DNA of 64,000 nt, taken from assembly GCA_963695415.1 (NCBI GenBank), contig CAVOGL010000023.1, forward strand, positions 248,001 to 312,000, in the 5' to 3' direction. The position numbers and the translations under genes are program-made. The stretch comes from CAVXWV01 sp963695415. Lineage in GTDB: Bacteria; Chloroflexota; Anaerolineae; Anaerolineales; UBA4823. This document shows positions 28,282 to 38,080 of this stretch, in pieces; the stretch's first letter is position 1; every line of letters starts with the position of its first letter. The notes beneath the pieces are model-generated. The model did not search any database. It saw only the letters and a list, made by a program, of their open reading frames with translations, and was not told the origin of the DNA.

Positions 28282-29700
28282 TCAATCCTGACCACTGCCT
28301 GGGGTTGGGACCAATGACAGGTTTTCATCCGATCCGGAGTTATCAGATAGTTCTGCCTGGGGATCGAAAGTTGGAATTCCTGCGCGGGCAAATTTGACCA
28401 GAAGGTAAATATCTGCCACCATTAGTGCAGCGTAGACCAGTGTGTATCCAATCAATGAGATCAGAACCTGATACCCGGGAACCGTGTTTGATACCCCATC
28501 CTCAATCCGCATAAGTCCATACACTACCCATGGCGTTCTGCCCAATTCGGTCATCAACCAGCCAGCAGTTGTGCCAACATACGGCAGGGCAATCGCCCAA
28601 ATGAATATCTTTAACCATTTTCCCCCGGTCCCAACCAACTCGCTCATCACCATGAAGAGAGCCAACAGTCCCAGAACCAGCATCATAAAACCAGCGCCTA
28701 CCATCAAACGAAACGACCAGTAAGTAACCGCAATGGGAGGAATATAGTTCCCGGGTCCAAAGGTCTGTTCGTACTCTGCCTGCAGGTCATTGATACCCTT
28801 CACTTCACCTGACCAGTTATTAAAAGCAAGGAAGCTCAATGCTCCTGGGATGCGGATGCTGAAGACGTCTTCAGTTTGGGAAAGATTGCCGATCGTCAAA
28901 ACGGAAAAGGAGGCAGGTTCCTCGCTGTACCATAACGCTTCCGCAGCAGCCATTTTCATCGGTTGAGTCTGCACCATGTGCTGGGCGTGAGTGTGCCCGT
29001 TCAGACCCACAACCAGCACTGCCAGGGTGCCGACAATCGCACCGATCGAGAAGGATCTTCGGAAAGCTTCAATATTTTTTTGGCGTAGCAAATGGTATGC
29101 GCTGATGCCCAGGATAAAAAATGATGCTGTCGCCAATCCTGCGGCAATGGTGTGTGGGATCATCACCAGCGCAGTCGGGTTGGTGATGAGGGCAAAGAAA
29201 CTGGTCATCTCCGCTCTTCCTTGGTTGATCGCATAACCCACCGGTTGTTGCATAAAAGCATTGGCGATCAGAATCCAGACCGCTGAAATGTTGGCGCCGA
29301 TTGCAACCATCCACATCACGGTCGCGTGCAGTCCCTTTGACAGCTTGTCCCAGCCAAAGATCCAGATCCCCAGGAAAGTGGACTCAAGGAAGAATGCCAG
29401 TAATGCTTCGATCGCTAATGGTGCGCCGAAGATATCGCCGACATAGCGTGAATATTCAGACCAGTTCATCCCAAACTGAAATTCCTGAACTATACCGGTT
29501 ACCACACCCATAGCAAAGTTGATCAGGAATAACTTCCCCCAGAATTTGGTCATATCCCGGTAAATAAGATTACCGGTACGCACATAAAGCGTTTCCATGA
29601 GCGCCACCAGAATCGATAAACCCAACGTTAGTGGTACAAAGAAAAAGTGATAGACGGTTGTGACCCCGAACTGGAGGCGAGCTAAAAATAATGCATCCAT
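28282..29700 (-). CDS. cydA: Cytochrome bd ubiquinol oxidase subunit I (CydA)
   Basis: 472-residue heme-bearing subunit that oxidises quinol and reduces O2 to water with high affinity. Seen: 'ARLQFGVTTVYHFFFVPLTLG' with the His ligand near residue 18, 'FGMNWSEYSRYVGDIFGAPLAIE', 'LAFFLESTFLGIWIFGW', and 'GRAEMTSFFALITNPTA'. The quinol loop is of the short type ('NDLQAEYEQTFGPGNYIPP'). C-terminal 'GRTPWVVYGLMRIEDGVS' is the usual GRxPW block. AAGGAGA lies just before the ATG. First gene of cydA-cydB-cydDC. Supports micro-aerobic respiration or O2 scavenging in a mostly anaerobic lineage. Confidence 0.96.
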   Translation of the reverse strand: MDALFLARLQFGVTTVYHFFFVPLTLGLSILVALMETLYVRTGNLIYRDMTKFWGKLFLINFAMGVVTGIVQEFQFGMNWSEYSRYVGDIFGAPLAIEALLAFFLESTFLGIWIFGWDKLSKGLHATVMWMVAIGANISAVWILIANAFMQQPVGYAINQGRAEMTSFFALITNPTALVMIPHTIAAGLATASFFILGISAYHLLRQKNIEAFRRSFSIGAIVGTLAVLVVGLNGHTHAQHMVQTQPMKMAAAEALWYSEEPASFSVLTIGNLSQTEDVFSIRIPGALSFLAFNNWSGEVKGINDLQAEYEQTFGPGNYIPPIAVTYWSFRLMVGAGFMMLVLGLLALFMVMSELVGTGGKWLKIFIWAIALPYVGTTAGWLMTELGRTPWVVYGLMRIEDGVSNTVPGYQVLISLIGYTLVYAALMVADIYLLVKFARAGIPTFDPQAELSDNSGSDENLSLVPTPGSGQD

Positions 29701-29880
29701 TTGCCTCTCCTTAGATATGGTGGAAAACTTAACACGAGATGACCCGACGCGTCAGGTTGGTGAGAACCAAACACTTCAGGCTCTATCTCGGGCTGAAATA
29801 CAGCGCAGTTAAATCCTATTAGCTTCGATGCAGTCGGTCAAATTGCATTTGTCACTATCTATACCTGACGAGTATCCCCC

Positions 29881-32037
29881 TTAATCCGGCTGTTTTGGCA
29901 TTGCCGGGATGTAAAGTGTCTCGACATACTCCTTGACCATACGCCGCGTGCTGAACTGCGGTGCCAGGGTGCGGATTGATTCCTTCATGCGCGCAATCCA
30001 TTCGGCAGGCAGACCATCAGATGAACGCTCCTGGTAATACAATGGTACGATTTCATTCTCAAGGGTGTCGTACAGGCTTGCTGCATCCTCCAGGTCCTGG
30101 GCTTCGGATGCAGTGTAATCGGCGTCTTTACCGATCGACCAGCCGTTCTGACCGTTGTAACCTTCGCGCCACCAGCCATCATAGACGGAGAAATTTAGCA
30201 CCCCGTTCAGGGCAGCCTTTTGTCCTGAAGTGCCTGAGGCTTCATTCGGGCGCCGGGGTGTGTTCAACCACACGTCAACTCCCTGGACCAGATAGCGCGC
30301 CAGATTCATGTCATATTCTTCCAGGAAGACCAACCTGCCGCCGGCTTCGGACTTTTTCACCGTTCGGTAAACTTCCTGTATCAACATTTTGCCTCCCTCG
30401 TGATCGGGGTGGGATTTACCGGCGAAAATGATCTGCACCGGCATGGCGGAATTGTTGACAACTTTCAACAGGCGCTCGATGTCACTCAGGATCAGGTTGG
30501 CGCGCTTGTATGGGGCAAACCGGCGCGCAAAACCGATCGTCAGGGCATAGGGATCCAACAACACGCCAGAAGCGATTACCTGGACAGGGTGTGTGCCCCC
30601 CTTCAGCCACTGCTGACGGGCACGCTCGCGTACGAAGTGCACCATCTTGCGTTTCAAATGCCGTCGCACTGTCCAAAGCTGGGCGTCGGGGATATTCCCG
30701 ACCAGTTCCCAAATTTCGGGGTCATCAATGCGGTCCATCCAGCCGGGACCCAGGTAGCGGTCGAAAAGGCTGCGCAGACGTCTTGCCAGCCAGGTGCCGG
30801 TGTGGATGCCGTTGGTGATGTGCCCGATCGGCACCTGGTCTACCTTCCGGTCTTCCCAGATAAAATTCCACATCTTGCGCGTCACCTGTCCGTGCAGTTC
30901 AGACACCCCATTACGACCAGCCGAATTGCGCAGCGCCAGGACGGGCATCGAGAAGGCATCGCCCCAGCTCAGTGTGTGTTTCGCCAGATCAATGAACTGG
31001 TCACGCGACATTCCCATTTGCTGCCACATTGTGGAGAGGTACTTATCGATCAACCATAAACCGAACTCATCGTTCCCAGCAGGCACGGGGGTGTGCGTGG
31101 TGAACACATTGGAAGCCTTGATCAGTCTGGATGCCTCTTCAAAGGTGCGCCCGGCGGCGATCAGCTCGCGAGAGCGCTCGAGAACCATGAAAGCAGAGTG
31201 CCCTTCGTTCATGTGCCAGACGTTCGGGTTATAACCCATTACGCGTAAAGCGCGCACACCGCCGATCCCCAGCAGGATTTCCTGGAGCACCTTGGTCTCC
31301 TGGTTGCTGCTGTAGAGGTGCGCGGTCAATGCCCGGTCGGACTCGGTGTTGGACTCGATGTTAGTATCGAGCATGTAAACCGGCACGCGCCCGACGCGGA
31401 TTTCCCAGATGCGCGCTTCCACTTCCCGATCCGGAAGCTCAATGCTGATCGTTACCGGGTTCCCGGCTTCATCCATCAGTGGCTGAACGGGCAGGTCAGG
31501 CAGATTGTGGACTGGGAAACGTGCCTCCTGCCAGCCGTCTTCCGTGATATTTTGGAAAAAATACCCCTCGCTGTAAAACAATCCTACCCCAACGAAGGGA
31601 AGCCCCAGGTCGCTTGCTTCTTTAACGTGATCGCCGGAAAGCACCCCAAGACCACCGGCGTAGATGGGCAGGCATTCGTGTAAACCGAATTCCATTGAAA
31701 AATATGCGATCGGTCGGTTGCGGTGTGCCGAGAGTGTCTGGTTGAACCAGGTGTCTGCGGTGCTCATATAGTGATCGAAATTGCGCATCACACGATCGTA
31801 GGCTTGAAGGAAATACCGGTTGTTGGTGGCTGCATTCAGAGCTGACCTTTCGACCTTGCGCAGGAACAACACGGGGTTATGCCCGAGTTTATGCCACAGC
31901 ACCTGGTCAATGCGCTGGTATATGCGCTGCGCTTCCGGGTTCCATGTCCACCACAAGTTATATGCCAGTTCACCAAGGCGGTCGATACGTTTTGGCAGGC
32001 TGAACTGGTTGGGGATTTCAGTGCGAAAATCAAGCAT
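29881..32037 (-). CDS. glgP: Alpha-glucan (glycogen) phosphorylase, GT35
   Basis: 718-residue alpha-glucan phosphorylase of the shorter bacterial/archaeal type. It releases glucose-1-phosphate from glycogen or maltodextrin. Motifs: 'LAYNLWWTWNPEAQRIY' at the N-terminus, 'IAYFSMEFGLHECLPIYAGGLG', 'HITNGIHTGTWLA', and the PLP-lysine block 'EASGTSGQKAALNGVLNFS'. The nucleotide/Pi region 'GFARRFAPYKRANLI' is present. No signal peptide. Stands alone: cydA is 180 bp downstream and a divergent Fe-S gene upstream. A weak AAAGGTAG ribosome binding site. Confidence 0.93.
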   Translation of the reverse strand: MLDFRTEIPNQFSLPKRIDRLGELAYNLWWTWNPEAQRIYQRIDQVLWHKLGHNPVLFLRKVERSALNAATNNRYFLQAYDRVMRNFDHYMSTADTWFNQTLSAHRNRPIAYFSMEFGLHECLPIYAGGLGVLSGDHVKEASDLGLPFVGVGLFYSEGYFFQNITEDGWQEARFPVHNLPDLPVQPLMDEAGNPVTISIELPDREVEARIWEIRVGRVPVYMLDTNIESNTESDRALTAHLYSSNQETKVLQEILLGIGGVRALRVMGYNPNVWHMNEGHSAFMVLERSRELIAAGRTFEEASRLIKASNVFTTHTPVPAGNDEFGLWLIDKYLSTMWQQMGMSRDQFIDLAKHTLSWGDAFSMPVLALRNSAGRNGVSELHGQVTRKMWNFIWEDRKVDQVPIGHITNGIHTGTWLARRLRSLFDRYLGPGWMDRIDDPEIWELVGNIPDAQLWTVRRHLKRKMVHFVRERARQQWLKGGTHPVQVIASGVLLDPYALTIGFARRFAPYKRANLILSDIERLLKVVNNSAMPVQIIFAGKSHPDHEGGKMLIQEVYRTVKKSEAGGRLVFLEEYDMNLARYLVQGVDVWLNTPRRPNEASGTSGQKAALNGVLNFSVYDGWWREGYNGQNGWSIGKDADYTASEAQDLEDAASLYDTLENEIVPLYYQERSSDGLPAEWIARMKESIRTLAPQFSTRRMVKEYVETLYIPAMPKQPD

Positions 32038-32258
32038 TTTTGCTACCTTTAGACATGTTTATAGTGCTCCTAGGTCGGACAACCCCCCAATCTTACCATA
32101 ACCCCAGGTCATTATCCTTACGCGGAGCGGTGCCTGTAAATATGCTCGCGAATATAGCGGTTGTCATCCCGCAAGAGGATGTCTGACACTTTTTTTAGTG
32201 CAAGCTTTTTTGTAAAATCGGAGAAACGGTTCTCCAGGATTTAAGAAAGGAGTATCTT
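32038..32258. other. Intergenic region, divergent glgP and Fe-S gene
   Basis: 220 bp without a gene. It holds a short hairpin CACT-T6-AGTG near 32190 and a TAAAAT at about 32213 that could be a -10 box of the Fe-S gene; no -35 is convincing. Confidence 0.3.
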
Positions 32259-33239
32259 ATGCCGCCGCGCACAAACCTGTTTACACGTATCCTCAGCCCA
32301 TCCACCCGTGAATTTGTCCGGCAAAGCCGCAGCGTGCCCGGAAACACGCACTATTCTTTTCTTGATTTTCTGCACGGATACATTTATGCGCGCTGGCCCT
32401 ACCTGTATATCGGTATAGGTGTAGGTGAACATCCCCTGGCGCGGCGATTTGGTACTCTCTATGCGCGCCTCACCCGTAAGCAACCGCCTGTCCAGGCTCG
32501 GTATGGTGAGATAAAGGAACCTCAAGACCTGGCGCCCAGTTCCCTGGCGGACAATTACCATGGAAAAGTGGTGCCTCTCGAGGCTGCCTCGCAGTTGGTG
32601 ATGGTCAACGAGCCCGTAGAGATACTTGACCTCGAGCAGGTGATTCCTTATAAAAAGGCGCGCGATATCGTGCTTCAGAACCCTGAACACATCGTCGCTC
32701 TGGAATGCCCTTGCCGTTCATCCCGCTCTGAACCTTGCTTGCCCCTGGATGTGTGCTTGATTGTCGGGGAGCCGTTCGCCAGTTTTGTGCTCGAACACCA
32801 TATTCAACGCTCGCGCCAGATCACACAGGCAGAAGCGGTTCAAATCTTAAAAGAAGAGGACGAGCGCGGTCACGTTCACCATGCTTTCTTCAAAGATGCC
32901 ATGCTGGGGCGCTTCTACGCCATCTGCAACTGCTGTTCCTGTTGCTGCGGCGCGATGCAGATTCACCAGCGCGGAACCCCCATGCTGGCATCTTCAGGTT
33001 ACCTGGCGAGGATTAATGAGGAATGGTGTATTGGTTGCCAGACCTGCCGGGAGACCTGCCAGTTCAACGCCTTGAAATTAAAAGGCAATGTAATGGGCGT
33101 TATTGAAGAACGCTGCATGGGCTGTGGTGTTTGTGTATCGAAATGTGAGCAGGAAGCCATCTCGCTTCAGCTGGCTCCTGAAAAAGGCATCCCGTTAGAA
33201 TTATTCAACTTGATGGAAAAAGCAGAGACTGTCCGATAG
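32259..33239 (+). CDS. 4Fe-4S ferredoxin-domain protein with Cys cluster
   Basis: 326-residue iron-sulfur protein. The C-terminal domain has two 4Fe-4S ferredoxin motifs, 'CIGCQTCRETC' and 'CMGCGVCVSKC', each with a following Cys. Before it lie two cysteine-rich segments: 'ALECPCRSSRSEPCLPLDVC' (residues ~148-167) and 'CNCCSCCCGAM' (~228-238). The latter is an unusual run that could ligate a further cluster. The N-terminus is basic with no TM. Similar stand-alone proteins occur in anaerobes; function unknown, presumably electron transfer. Ribosome binding site AGAAAGGAG before ATG 32259. Confidence 0.8.
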   Translation: MPPRTNLFTRILSPSTREFVRQSRSVPGNTHYSFLDFLHGYIYARWPYLYIGIGVGEHPLARRFGTLYARLTRKQPPVQARYGEIKEPQDLAPSSLADNYHGKVVPLEAASQLVMVNEPVEILDLEQVIPYKKARDIVLQNPEHIVALECPCRSSRSEPCLPLDVCLIVGEPFASFVLEHHIQRSRQITQAEAVQILKEEDERGHVHHAFFKDAMLGRFYAICNCCSCCCGAMQIHQRGTPMLASSGYLARINEEWCIGCQTCRETCQFNALKLKGNVMGVIEERCMGCGVCVSKCEQEAISLQLAPEKGIPLELFNLMEKAETVR

Positions 33240-33363
33240 GGTGGTGTCTTTTGGTGTTCAGGGTCGACACATAGGTCAACCGCTACGTATTCCTGTGGTA
33301 GTGCATCTGCGTGTGCGCCTGAGCGGATACGCGTTTCCACTCTTCTTTTTGAAAACTCCAAAA

Positions 33364-34029
33364 TCAGGGGGCGGAGAACAGGTCTTCCAGCCTGCTGGCG
33401 CCCTCACGGTCGGTCACTGCTAAAACCTGGTCGCCTGCGGAAAATGCACTCTCCCCGCGCGGGACCATAACCTGCCCTTCTCGGATCAGAGCGGCGATCA
33501 CGCAGTTCTCAGGCAGCCCAAGGTTTTTTAATGGTATTCCTATTCCTGGCGCACCTTCTGCGATCGTTTCTTCGACGATCGAGTAATCTCCGCCATGCAC
33601 CTTTAGCAGGGTCACCATGTCCCCCAGCGAAACTTCCTCTTCGATGATCCGTGCCATGATCTCGCAGTGATTAACCGCAGTATCGACATGAAATTTTTCA
33701 TCAAACAACCACACGTTGCGCGGGTCATTGATCCTGGCAACGGTGCGTTTGATTTTAAAGGTTTCCCTGGCAAGATAACAGATCACCAGGTTGTCAGCAT
33801 CATCCGCTAGACACGCCGCTACGACCTGGGCATCCCGGATGCCAGCCTGTTCGAGTGTGGCTGGTTCGGTTGCGTTACCCTGCAGGATAATCTCGGTGGG
33901 AAGGTCTCGGTGCAGTCTCTCGATCACCGCTGGGCGGTGTTCGATCACAAGCACCTGATGGTTCTGTGCCATTAATAGGTGGGCGAGTTCTGTACCTGTT
34001 CGACCTCCGCCTGCAATTAATACCAACAT
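33364..34029 (-). CDS. TrkA/RCK domain protein 2 (potassium channel/transporter regulator)
   Basis: 222-residue protein, start at ATG 34029 ('MLVLIAGGGRTGTELAHLL'). The N-terminal RCK/TrkA-N Rossmann domain has the nucleotide-binding 'AGGGRTG' loop and an acidic end of beta-2 ('VLVIEHRP'); the C-terminal ~75 residues form a TrkA-C domain. The stop of the first TrkA gene and this start are separated by one base (TAG-T-ATG), so translation is coupled. Such proteins bind NAD(H), ATP or c-di-AMP and gate K+ uptake. Third gene of the permease-TrkA-TrkA run. Confidence 0.88.
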   Translation of the reverse strand: MLVLIAGGGRTGTELAHLLMAQNHQVLVIEHRPAVIERLHRDLPTEIILQGNATEPATLEQAGIRDAQVVAACLADDADNLVICYLARETFKIKRTVARINDPRNVWLFDEKFHVDTAVNHCEIMARIIEEEVSLGDMVTLLKVHGGDYSIVEETIAEGAPGIGIPLKNLGLPENCVIAALIREGQVMVPRGESAFSAGDQVLAVTDREGASRLEDLFSAP

Positions 34030-34030
34030 A

Positions 34031-34693
34031 CTAAACCTCCGCCCGTCGCTGGGACAATTTGCCTTGCAGTGTTTCAGCGCCGCCTGCAGTCGCCCCAATT
34101 AGGATCATATCGCCTTCTTCCAGGACCACGTCCATCTCTGGTAGTATGGCGCGACCAGCCCTGGTGAGTGCTGCAACCCGGCAGCCCGAACCCGGCAGCA
34201 GTTCTGCCAGTTGTTTACCTCTCCAATGTGTGGGGATAATGAACTCGTACACCTCAACTTCGCCATTTCCAGCAGAGAATACGGTGCGCACTTCCTGCCC
34301 ATAAAGCACTTCTTCAATACGCTGTGCGCCCCAGGTGGAAGAACCGATCATCTGCAAACCAAATGATTCGTGCAGTTCCCGGTAGCCCGGTGCATAATTA
34401 CGCACCACAACTCGCGGTACTTTGAAAAAATGCTGAGCCACATGTCCAAGCACGGCATTGATCGTGTCATTGCTGGTTACGACCGCCACCCCATCCGTCG
34501 TTTCAATCCCTGCCCTGTGCAGTACGATGCGGCTGAGCGCATCACCTTCCAGAGTGCGTCCGCGGAAGTCAACCGGCAGATTGCTGAAAGCCTTTTCGTT
34601 CAGGTCTACAACACATACTTTATCGCCCCTCAGGAAGAGTCTGTGGGACAATTCAGCCCCGAGCCTTCCGCAGCCTATTACAATCAAGTTCAT
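34031..34693 (-). CDS. TrkA/RCK domain protein 1
   Basis: 220-residue TrkA-like regulator: 'MNLIVIGCGRLGAELSHRL' nucleotide-binding loop, 'VCVVDLNEKAF' beta-2 acid, then a TrkA-C domain ending near 'GDMILIGATAGG'. It lies 30 bp after the permease gene and is followed by a second TrkA protein with one base between them. Two RCK subunits suggest a heteromeric gating ring or two independent sensors for the same permease. Confidence 0.88.
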   Translation of the reverse strand: MNLIVIGCGRLGAELSHRLFLRGDKVCVVDLNEKAFSNLPVDFRGRTLEGDALSRIVLHRAGIETTDGVAVVTSNDTINAVLGHVAQHFFKVPRVVVRNYAPGYRELHESFGLQMIGSSTWGAQRIEEVLYGQEVRTVFSAGNGEVEVYEFIIPTHWRGKQLAELLPGSGCRVAALTRAGRAILPEMDVVLEEGDMILIGATAGGAETLQGKLSQRRAEV

Positions 34694-34723
34694 AAACCTT
34701 TCTCCGTTTCCTTATCCAGCGGG

Positions 34724-36674
34724 TTAATCGACATGATAGGGAACATCCGTTATCACAATATCCTGGTGGTTGCGCAGCGCTTTGCGCAGCGTTTCCGCAG
34801 TCTGCATATGCAGCGCGTTATATAGGTTCTTTTCCGGCACAAATGAAGGCACAACAACTGTGATGAATTCGTTGGGCTGGCGCTGTGCGTCGATCTCTTC
34901 GATGTAATCTAGAAGAGGTTCGACCAGCAACCGATAAGGCGAGTCCAGTATTACCAGGCGGACGCCCTCACCCCATGTGTCCCATTTCTGGCGGACGCGC
35001 TCGGTTTCCTCAGGGTCAACCGAAATATGCACAACAGTGATGTCTTCTGAGAGCTCGCGGGCATAGTGCAAAGCTGCCAGTGATCCGCGGTGGATGCCGC
35101 TCACCGGCATGATCACGCGGTGGCGTGAGACGCGGCGTGGTTCACCGTAATCCTCCAATGACAGATTGCCAGCAAGTTCGCGGTAATGGCGGTGGATGGC
35201 GACCAACAAGGCGATCAGGCTGGGGATGATCACTAACACGACCCAGGCTCCGCTGGCGAACTTGGTGACGGCGAAGACCATCATCACAATTGCGGTGCAG
35301 ACAGCCCCAACGCCGTTGATGAGCATTTTTACCCGCCAACTCTTGTCAAACCGCAGGACGGATCCCTTTTCCTGGATTTCTTCTCCGGGTTTTAGTCTTC
35401 CGGTTTTCCACCAGCGCCGCGACATCCCGCTTTGTGAAAGCGTGAAAGACAGGAAAACGCCGATTGCATACAACGGGATTAGAGAGTTCACGCTTGCACG
35501 GAAAATGATAATGAGAATGCAGGCAAACAGCGACAAAACCACGATCCCGCGTGAGAAAACCAATCGGCTGCCGCGGAATGCAAGCTGGCGCGGCAAGTAG
35601 CCGTCCCTGGCGATGATCGCGCTCAAACGTGGAAAGTCGGCAAAGGATGTGTTCGCCGCCAGGATCAGAATGACCATTGTCGCGGCGATCACTCCCAGGT
35701 AAAGGACCCCGCGACCATCGTAAACTGTGCGTGCAAGTTGGGAGATCACCGTTTCCTGTTCGGAAGGCACAGCGCCAATAGGCTGAACAAGGTAAGAGAT
35801 GCCCAGGAACAGTGTGCCCAGGATCAGTGCCATAAATATCAGCGTCGTCCCGGCATTGCGGCTGCGCGGTTCTTTGAATGCGGTGATGCCATCCGAGACG
35901 GCTTCAATGCCCGTCAAAGCCGCTGTCCCACTGGAGAAAGCGTGCAGGATCAGGAAGGCAGACACCAGGGTGAGTTCCCCCGTTGCCTCCAGGTGAGGCG
36001 GGTCAATCACCTGGCCCAGTGTCCCGGTCAACAGGCGGAAGATACCCATGCCGACCGTGAGGAACATCATGGCGATGAAGAAATATGTTGGGATGGCGAA
36101 GAATACCCCCGATTCTTTTACCCCGCGCAGATTCATCAACATGATAAACAGCACCAATATCACGGCTATGTAAACCCGGTAAGGGTACAGTAGTGGGAAC
36201 GCCGATGTCAGCTGCGCCACCCCAGCGGAGATCGAGACAGCCACGGTGAGGATGTAATCTGTCAGCAGCGCTGCGCCAGCGGTCAGAGATGGAAAGATGC
36301 CAATGTTGTCGCCGCGAGACAATATAGGATCCTCCGCCGTTAGGGTATGCGTGGATGGTTTGTTGGTAAGAAAGAGTTACGATTGCCATCAGCAGGATAA
36401 TGGTGAGGGAAATTGGGAAAACGTATCCAAAAGCCACTGTCCCGGCAGCTGCCAGGATGAACATGATCTCCTGCGTGGCATATGCTGTCGAAGAGAGCGC
36501 GTCAGATGCAAAAACAGCCAGACCGATTGCTTTGCCAATCGTCTGGTGAGGTGCATCCGCGGTATGCAGAGGTCGCCCGATCAACCAGGTGTGCCATGAG
36601 CGCCTGGGTACAACACCCGCACTGCGTTCTAAGATTCCGCTGTCTTTTTCGTTTTGGTTCATACTCATATTCAT
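34724..36674 (-). CDS. APC-superfamily permease, KimA-like potassium importer (frameshifted)
   Basis: About 650-residue permease, 12 TM plus a C-terminal soluble domain. The start frame (from 36674) has a basic N-terminus and TM1 with 'LSSTAYATQEIMFIL', then 'HAYPNGGGSYIVSR'. One extra base at CC 36312-36313 shifts the frame; restored it reads 'SYIVSRDNIGIFPSLTAGAALLTDYILTVAVSISAGV'. This region and the total length fit KimA/YdaO of Bacillus, a c-di-AMP-controlled K+ importer, better than an amino-acid permease; the two TrkA genes behind it support K+. The C-terminal domain (about 35230-34730) has a universal-stress-like fold. Annotated from homology; the amino-acid alternative remains. Confidence 0.75.
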
Positions 36675-36892
36675 ACCTGGTTCGATTTACGAAAAGTGAT
36701 GATACTCCTCCCGATCAACAGCGTCAAGATACCACTTTTTCATATATACTCATTGAAGAATTCACGAACCAGTGCAATCCGCGCTAAAATAGGTATTATT
36801 CACCAGGTGGCAGGCAAATGCATCTTCCATGCGGAAGATTGTAGCTCACATTCGTTTAAATTCAGTTGATAAAAAGAAAAAAGGAGACAAAA

Positions 36893-37954
36893 ATGGATAT
36901 TGGATTGGCAAACCTGTATAGATCCCGTAAGGCAGTGTCGCGCTCGCTTTCGGCTGAGAATTTCCGCGCGCAGAAGGGCAAGGGTGGGATGGCAACTGTG
37001 GAAACAACCCTGCATCCAGGCGCTGCAAATTCAGCCCGTGAGTTGGGTCAAGGCTGGAAGATGTCCCCCTGCCTGATCATCCCTGCAGGAGAGACCGCAA
37101 CGATCATGGACGATTCGGGTCCGGGCGTTATCCGGCATATATGGGTGACCATGGATCCTCGCTGGTACCGAGATCTCATCCTGCGTATTTATTGGGATGG
37201 TGAAATGAACCCATCTGTAGAATGCCCGGTTGGCGACTTCTTCTGCAATTCGTGGGGGAAGCGGCAAAATGTGCTCGCTGTGCCGGTTAATGTCAATCCC
37301 AGTGGTGGGATGAACTGCTTCTTCCCCATGCCCTTCCAAAAGCATGCCCGTATCACGATAGAGAATGATTCACCTAATGAAATGAACCATTTCTTTTACA
37401 CGATCAACTACACACTGGAGGATGTACCTTCCGACAGCCTGTACCTGCATGCCCAATGGCGGCGCGCTAACCCGCTGACTTACGGCACAGATCACCTGAT
37501 CCTGGACGATGTCCGAGGTAAGGGGCAGTTCGTGGGCACATTCATGTCCTGGCAGCAGAACAATGCTGGATGGTGGGGTGAGGGAGAAATAAAGATGTTT
37601 GTGGATGGTGATGGAGAGTTCCCGACCATCTGTGGAACAGGTACCGAAGATTATTTTGGCGGTGCCTGGGGATTCGGTGCGGAAAGCTATTCCGCACCTT
37701 ACATGGGTTTCCTCCAGGTCGTCGGCAAGTCGGAACTACCCGGCGCACGTATGACACTTTACCGTTTTCACGTCCACGACCCGATTTTTTTTCAGACAGA
37801 CCTGAAAGTCACCATGCAGGCGATTGGGTGGCGCAGTGAAGGGCGTTATCTGCCTTTACAGGATGACATTGCTTCTGTGGCTTACTGGTACCAGACCCTG
37901 CCCTCAGCACCTTTTCCTCTACTGCCAGACCGGAATGGTCGTGAAGTGATATAG
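36893..37954 (+). CDS. DUF2961 protein (GH172-type glycoside hydrolase)
   Basis: 353-residue DUF2961 protein. ATG 36893 ('MDIGLANLYRSRKAVSRSLS') is chosen because AAAGGAGA lies just upstream. The family, now GH172, includes difructose-dianhydride-I synthase/hydrolase and arabinofuranosidases and has a double jelly roll. Seen: 'GVIRHIWVTMDPRWYRDLIL', 'SVECPVGDFFC', 'GEGEIKMFVDGDGEFPTICGTGTEDYF' around the conserved GTGTEDYF block with a likely catalytic Glu. Length is normal; no signal peptide. Substrate uncertain: fructose or arabinose polymers. Confidence 0.85.
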   Translation: MDIGLANLYRSRKAVSRSLSAENFRAQKGKGGMATVETTLHPGAANSARELGQGWKMSPCLIIPAGETATIMDDSGPGVIRHIWVTMDPRWYRDLILRIYWDGEMNPSVECPVGDFFCNSWGKRQNVLAVPVNVNPSGGMNCFFPMPFQKHARITIENDSPNEMNHFFYTINYTLEDVPSDSLYLHAQWRRANPLTYGTDHLILDDVRGKGQFVGTFMSWQQNNAGWWGEGEIKMFVDGDGEFPTICGTGTEDYFGGAWGFGAESYSAPYMGFLQVVGKSELPGARMTLYRFHVHDPIFFQTDLKVTMQAIGWRSEGRYLPLQDDIASVAYWYQTLPSAPFPLLPDRNGREVI

Positions 37955-38080
37955 GTTGCCCCAACTGGGAAGTATCCCAGGCAAAGTGATTGGAGGAACT
38001 GGAGAAGAGTTTTTACTGGAATGGGGTTGACTGCGGGTGGGTCACCACTACAAAATATCTCATCATAAGTGATGTTCTGA

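Noticed and set aside
36675..36892. c-di-AMP (ydaO-type) riboswitch upstream of the KimA-like permease
   Set aside because: The leader shows no recognisable conserved ydaO core; only one short hairpin is present.
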